Source: Paracoccus laeviglucosivorans (GTDB taxonomy: Bacteria; Pseudomonadota; Alphaproteobacteria; Rhodobacterales; Rhodobacteraceae). Taken from it: DNA of 64,000 nucleotides. Positions 61,239-64,000 of this stretch are shown one piece after another. The DNA lies in the NCBI RefSeq assembly GCF_900182695.1, contig NZ_FXTK01000002.1, positions 307,198 to 371,197 on the forward strand, in the 5' to 3' direction. The notes beneath the pieces were generated by a model that searched no databases, was not told where the DNA came from, and was given only the letters and a program-made list of their open reading frames with translations. Each line of letters begins with the position of its first letter. Position 1 is the stretch's first letter. Both the position numbers and the translations under genes were made by a program.

Positions 61239-63871
61239 TGCAGGGCGGGGCGCAACGCATCGACCCCTCCCGGCCCGAGGAGACGTCGCCGGATTATGCC
61301 GATCGGCTGCGGGCTCAGATGAACGGGCTGTGGCTGCGGGTCATCGCCCGCCGCGCACCCGCCATCCTGCCGCTGCTATCCGGGCAAGATGAAGCGGTGC
61401 CGCAGGGGCATGATGCCTCGGCCTATCTGCAGGCGCTGAACATCTGGTTCCACCTGCTGAAGATCATCGACGAAAACGTCGCCACCCGCGCCCGCCGCCT
61501 GACCGAAACGGACGAAAGCCCCGCCGCAGTCGAAGGCAGTTTTGCCCGCGTGATCGCGCTGGCCCCAAAGGCTGCGCCTGATACCATGCTGCGCAACCTG
61601 CAAGGGCTGTGCGTCGGCCCGACCCTGACCGCCCACCCGACCGAGGCCAAGCGCGTGACCGTGCTTGAAATCCACCGCCGCATCTATCGCGCATTGGTCA
61701 CGCTGGAAACGCATCGCTGGACGCCGCGCGAAAGGGCCGACCTATGCGCGGATCTGGAAAGCGAAATCGATCTGCTTTGGCTGACCGGCGAATTGCGCCG
61801 CCAGCGCCCGACCCCGATCGATGAGATCGAATGGGGCCTGCAATTCTTTCGCGACAGCCTGTTCGACGCCGTTCCGAACGTGGTGCGCCGCTTCCATGAC
61901 GCCGTGGGTGCGGACCTGTCCGGGCCGATCCTGCGCTTTCATTCGTGGATCGGCGGTGATCGCGACGGCAACCCGCATGTCACGACCCAGACGACCCGCA
62001 CAGCTCTGCGCCTGTCACGGCAAGCCGCATTGGACCGCTATCGGCAGGGGCTTGGGCTGGCCGCGCAGCAGCTTAGCATCAGCAGCGCCATTTCGGCCCT
62101 GCCGCTTCATGCCCGCCAAAGCCTGCAGGACGTGATCGACGCCGCCCCCGTTCCCGGCGATCCCCGCAATCCCGGTGAGCTGTTTCGTCAGGCGCTAAGC
62201 GCCATTGGCCGCCGCATCACCGCCGAGGCTGCGCCCTATCCGCATGTCCGCGACTATATTGCCGATCTGCGCCGGATCGAGGATGCGCTGACCGACATCG
62301 ATGCCGACCGGCTGGCCGCGCGTCTGATCCGTCCGCTGCGCTGGCAGGCCGAAGTGTTCGGCTTTCGCACCGTCACACTTGATGTGCGGCAGAACTCCTC
62401 GGTTACCACGCGGGCCTTGGCCTCGATCTGGGGGCTGACCGGCCCCGCACCGGAATATGGCAACCGCGAATGGTCGCAACGTCTGCGCGCCGAACTGGCG
62501 TTGGATGATATTCCCGCGCCCGACCGCAGCCGCCTGACCCCCGAGGCGGTCGAGCTGCTGGATCTGCTGGCCCTGATGCACGACACGCGGTTCGGCGATG
62601 ATCCCTTGGCCATGGGGCCGTTTATTCTGTCGATGACGCGATCCTGCGACGATCTTTTGGGTGTGTTTCTGCTGGCGCGCCACGCGGGCTTTGGCCCCGA
62701 ACGTCTGGACCTGCGCGTCGTGCCGCTGTTCGAGACGATCGACGATCTGCGTGCCGCCCCCGCCATTCTTGAGGAATTGCTGCGCGTTCCCATCGCCCGG
62801 CGCAGTCTGGAATGCGAAAACCGCCGGATCGAGATCATGCTGGGCTATTCCGACAGCAACAAGGATGGTGGTTTCCTGTGCGCCAGCCGCGAGCTGGAAA
62901 AGGCGCAGCGCAGCATCACCCGCGTGCTTGCGGGCCACGGATTGCTGCCGATCTTCTTTCACGGTCGCGGGGGATCGGTCAGCCGTGGTCAGGCACCGAC
63001 CGAGCGCGCGATTGCGGCGCAGCCCGGCGGCACGATCAACGGTCGCCTGCGCACGACCGAACAGGGAGAGGTGGTATCTTCCAAATTCGCCAATCGCGGC
63101 ACCGCGCAATATGAGCTGGAGCTCCTGACCTCCTCCGTCATGGCGCAGTCGCTGGTGGCGGCAGTGGAGCCGGTGCGCCCCGAATTCAACGACACGCTTG
63201 AGGCGCTGTCGGACATGTCCTGCACCGCATATCGCGCGTTGCTGACCCGTCCGGGCTTTATCCATTATTTCAATCAGGCCAGCCCGGTCGAGGAATTGAC
63301 CATGCTGAAGATGGGTTCGCGCCCCGCACGTCGTTTCGGGGCGCAAAGTCTGGACGATCTGCGTGCGATCCCGTGGGTCTTTGCGTGGTCGCAGAACCGC
63401 CATCTGATCTCGGGCTGGTATGGATTTGGCGCGGCCATCGCGACGTTCCGGCGCTTTCGCGGGGCCGAAGGCGATGCGCTGTTGCGCCGGATGTTCAGCG
63501 ATTCAAAGGTGTTCCGCCTGATCGTGGATGAAACGGAAAAATCGCTGTTTCACGCCGATATGACGGTCGCCGCGAAATATCGCGGGCTGGTCGCTGATGA
63601 CGCGGTGGGGGACGACATCTTCGGGCGCATCCGGCAGGAATATGACGCCAGCACAGCCGCCGTGCTGTTCCTGACCGGAGAAAATGCGATCGGCCAGCGT
63701 TTCCCCAATATGTCGGCACGTTTCGGGCGGGTCCGCACCGAACTGGACCGCGTTCACGACCTGCAGATCAAACTTTTGCGCGACAATCGCCATCAACCCG
63801 GCAAGGGCGTGCCTGTTGCCCTGATGCAGACGATGAACTGCATTTCGGCCGCACTCGGCTGGACCGGATAG
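61238..63871 (+). CDS. ppc: Phosphoenolpyruvate carboxylase
   Basis: This 877-aa enzyme has the catalytic His motif LTAHPTEAKRV near residue 130, GYSDSNKDGGF, and the glycine loop FHGRGGSVSRGQAPTERAI. It fixes bicarbonate onto PEP to give oxaloacetate, the carbon entry step of the serine cycle. The C-terminus ends in ISAALGWTG rather than the common RNTG-type end; the Thr-Gly is kept but the usual Asn is Trp. Methylotroph PEP carboxylases are often insensitive to acetyl-CoA and the altered end may relate to that. ATG 61238 overlaps the hprA stop by one base. Confidence 0.94.
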   Translation: MQGGAQRIDPSRPEETSPDYADRLRAQMNGLWLRVIARRAPAILPLLSGQDEAVPQGHDASAYLQALNIWFHLLKIIDENVATRARRLTETDESPAAVEGSFARVIALAPKAAPDTMLRNLQGLCVGPTLTAHPTEAKRVTVLEIHRRIYRALVTLETHRWTPRERADLCADLESEIDLLWLTGELRRQRPTPIDEIEWGLQFFRDSLFDAVPNVVRRFHDAVGADLSGPILRFHSWIGGDRDGNPHVTTQTTRTALRLSRQAALDRYRQGLGLAAQQLSISSAISALPLHARQSLQDVIDAAPVPGDPRNPGELFRQALSAIGRRITAEAAPYPHVRDYIADLRRIEDALTDIDADRLAARLIRPLRWQAEVFGFRTVTLDVRQNSSVTTRALASIWGLTGPAPEYGNREWSQRLRAELALDDIPAPDRSRLTPEAVELLDLLALMHDTRFGDDPLAMGPFILSMTRSCDDLLGVFLLARHAGFGPERLDLRVVPLFETIDDLRAAPAILEELLRVPIARRSLECENRRIEIMLGYSDSNKDGGFLCASRELEKAQRSITRVLAGHGLLPIFFHGRGGSVSRGQAPTERAIAAQPGGTINGRLRTTEQGEVVSSKFANRGTAQYELELLTSSVMAQSLVAAVEPVRPEFNDTLEALSDMSCTAYRALLTRPGFIHYFNQASPVEELTMLKMGSRPARRFGAQSLDDLRAIPWVFAWSQNRHLISGWYGFGAAIATFRRFRGAEGDALLRRMFSDSKVFRLIVDETEKSLFHADMTVAAKYRGLVADDAVGDDIFGRIRQEYDASTAAVLFLTGENAIGQRFPNMSARFGRVRTELDRVHDLQIKLLRDNRHQPGKGVPVALMQTMNCISAALGWTG

Positions 63872-63886
63872 CCACAGGGAGACACC

Positions 63887-64000
63887 ATGAACCAGATCAA
63901 ACCCGCCGGATTCTTCACCGAGACGCTGGACAGCCGGGACCCGGCCGTTTTTGGGGCGATCCGCCAGGAACTTGGGCGCCAGCGCGACGAGATCGAGCTG
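63887..64000 (+). CDS. glyA: Serine hydroxymethyltransferase, 5' part only
   Basis: The first 38 codons of a gene running off the right edge begin with [19 protein letters not shown] and continue [17 protein letters not shown]. This is the typical N-terminus of SHMT before the IASEN motif. AGGGAGA lies just before the ATG, 15 bases after the ppc stop. SHMT joins glycine and methylene-tetrahydrofolate to give serine, the C1 entry step of the serine cycle, so its place as the next gene in this operon is expected. Confidence 0.9.
   Translation, partial: MNQIKPAGFFTETLDSRDPAVFGAIRQELGRQRDEIEL

Overview
The window is high-GC, densely packed chromosomal DNA from an alphaproteobacterium, most likely a Rhodobacteraceae close to Paracoccus. 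This is inferred from codon and GC style, from the pairing of a serine cycle with quaternary-amine catabolism, and from protein character. No insertion sequence, prophage, CRISPR array or rRNA was seen. One tRNA (Leu, anticodon UAG) is present. Nearly every gene belongs to a small catabolic module with its own regulator.

Region by region: (1) 1-9607 is a leftward operon with two M20 amidohydrolases, a Dpp-type peptide importer (fused DppD-DppF ATPase, DppC, DppB, DppA) and an M81 (MlrC-type) metallopeptidase broken by a one-base frameshift. A divergent IclR regulator and a perfect 17-bp palindrome lie upstream. (2) 9604-14966 is a carnitine module: BKACE enzyme, L-carnitine dehydrogenase/thioesterase fusion, two flanking GlxA-type AraC regulators and an orphan betaine/carnitine-binding protein. 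(3) 15197-17903 holds a VOC protein and a three-gene phospholipid-type cluster (acyltransferase, CdsA-like, CDP-alcohol phosphatidyltransferase). (4) 18425-22028 holds proP and the pobR-pobA pair for 4-hydroxybenzoate. (5) 22050-29965 is a lysine catabolic set from piperideine-6-carboxylate through 2-aminoadipate, 2-oxoadipate and 2-hydroxyglutarate to 2-oxoglutarate (AmaB, aminotransferase, HglS, YdiJ-like), with a LysR regulator. (6) 30002-39287 is a cluster of unknown substrate: IclR, acyl-CoA ligase, crotonase, polar amino-acid-type ABC importer, DHDPS-family lyase, FMN 2-hydroxyacid oxidase and GlcD-like flavoprotein. It is tied together by recurring copies of a TATCG-N5-CGATA palindrome. 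(7) 39372-50177 is a betaine regulon: GbdR-like regulator, two-component flavin oxidase, betaine/choline ABC importer, a nitrilase-family amidase and a GbcAB-type Rieske demethylase. (8) 50643-54972 holds tRNA-Leu, a small protein coupled to a GAF-GGDEF diguanylate cyclase, and a YdeP-type molybdoenzyme with a coupled small winged-helix protein. (9) 54982-64000 is a serine cycle for C1 assimilation: malyl-CoA lyase, LuxR-type response regulator, serine-glyoxylate aminotransferase, malate thiokinase (two subunits), hydroxypyruvate reductase, PEP carboxylase and the start of glyA.

The modules fit together. Carnitine and betaine breakdown yields methyl groups as formaldehyde/C1 units, which a serine cycle can assimilate, and ProP plus the ABC importers supply the quaternary amines. 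The most novel candidates are the IclR-linked cluster at 30-39 kb with its shared operator, the frameshifted M81 gene, and five convergent gene pairs that interlock exactly at a shared CTAG.
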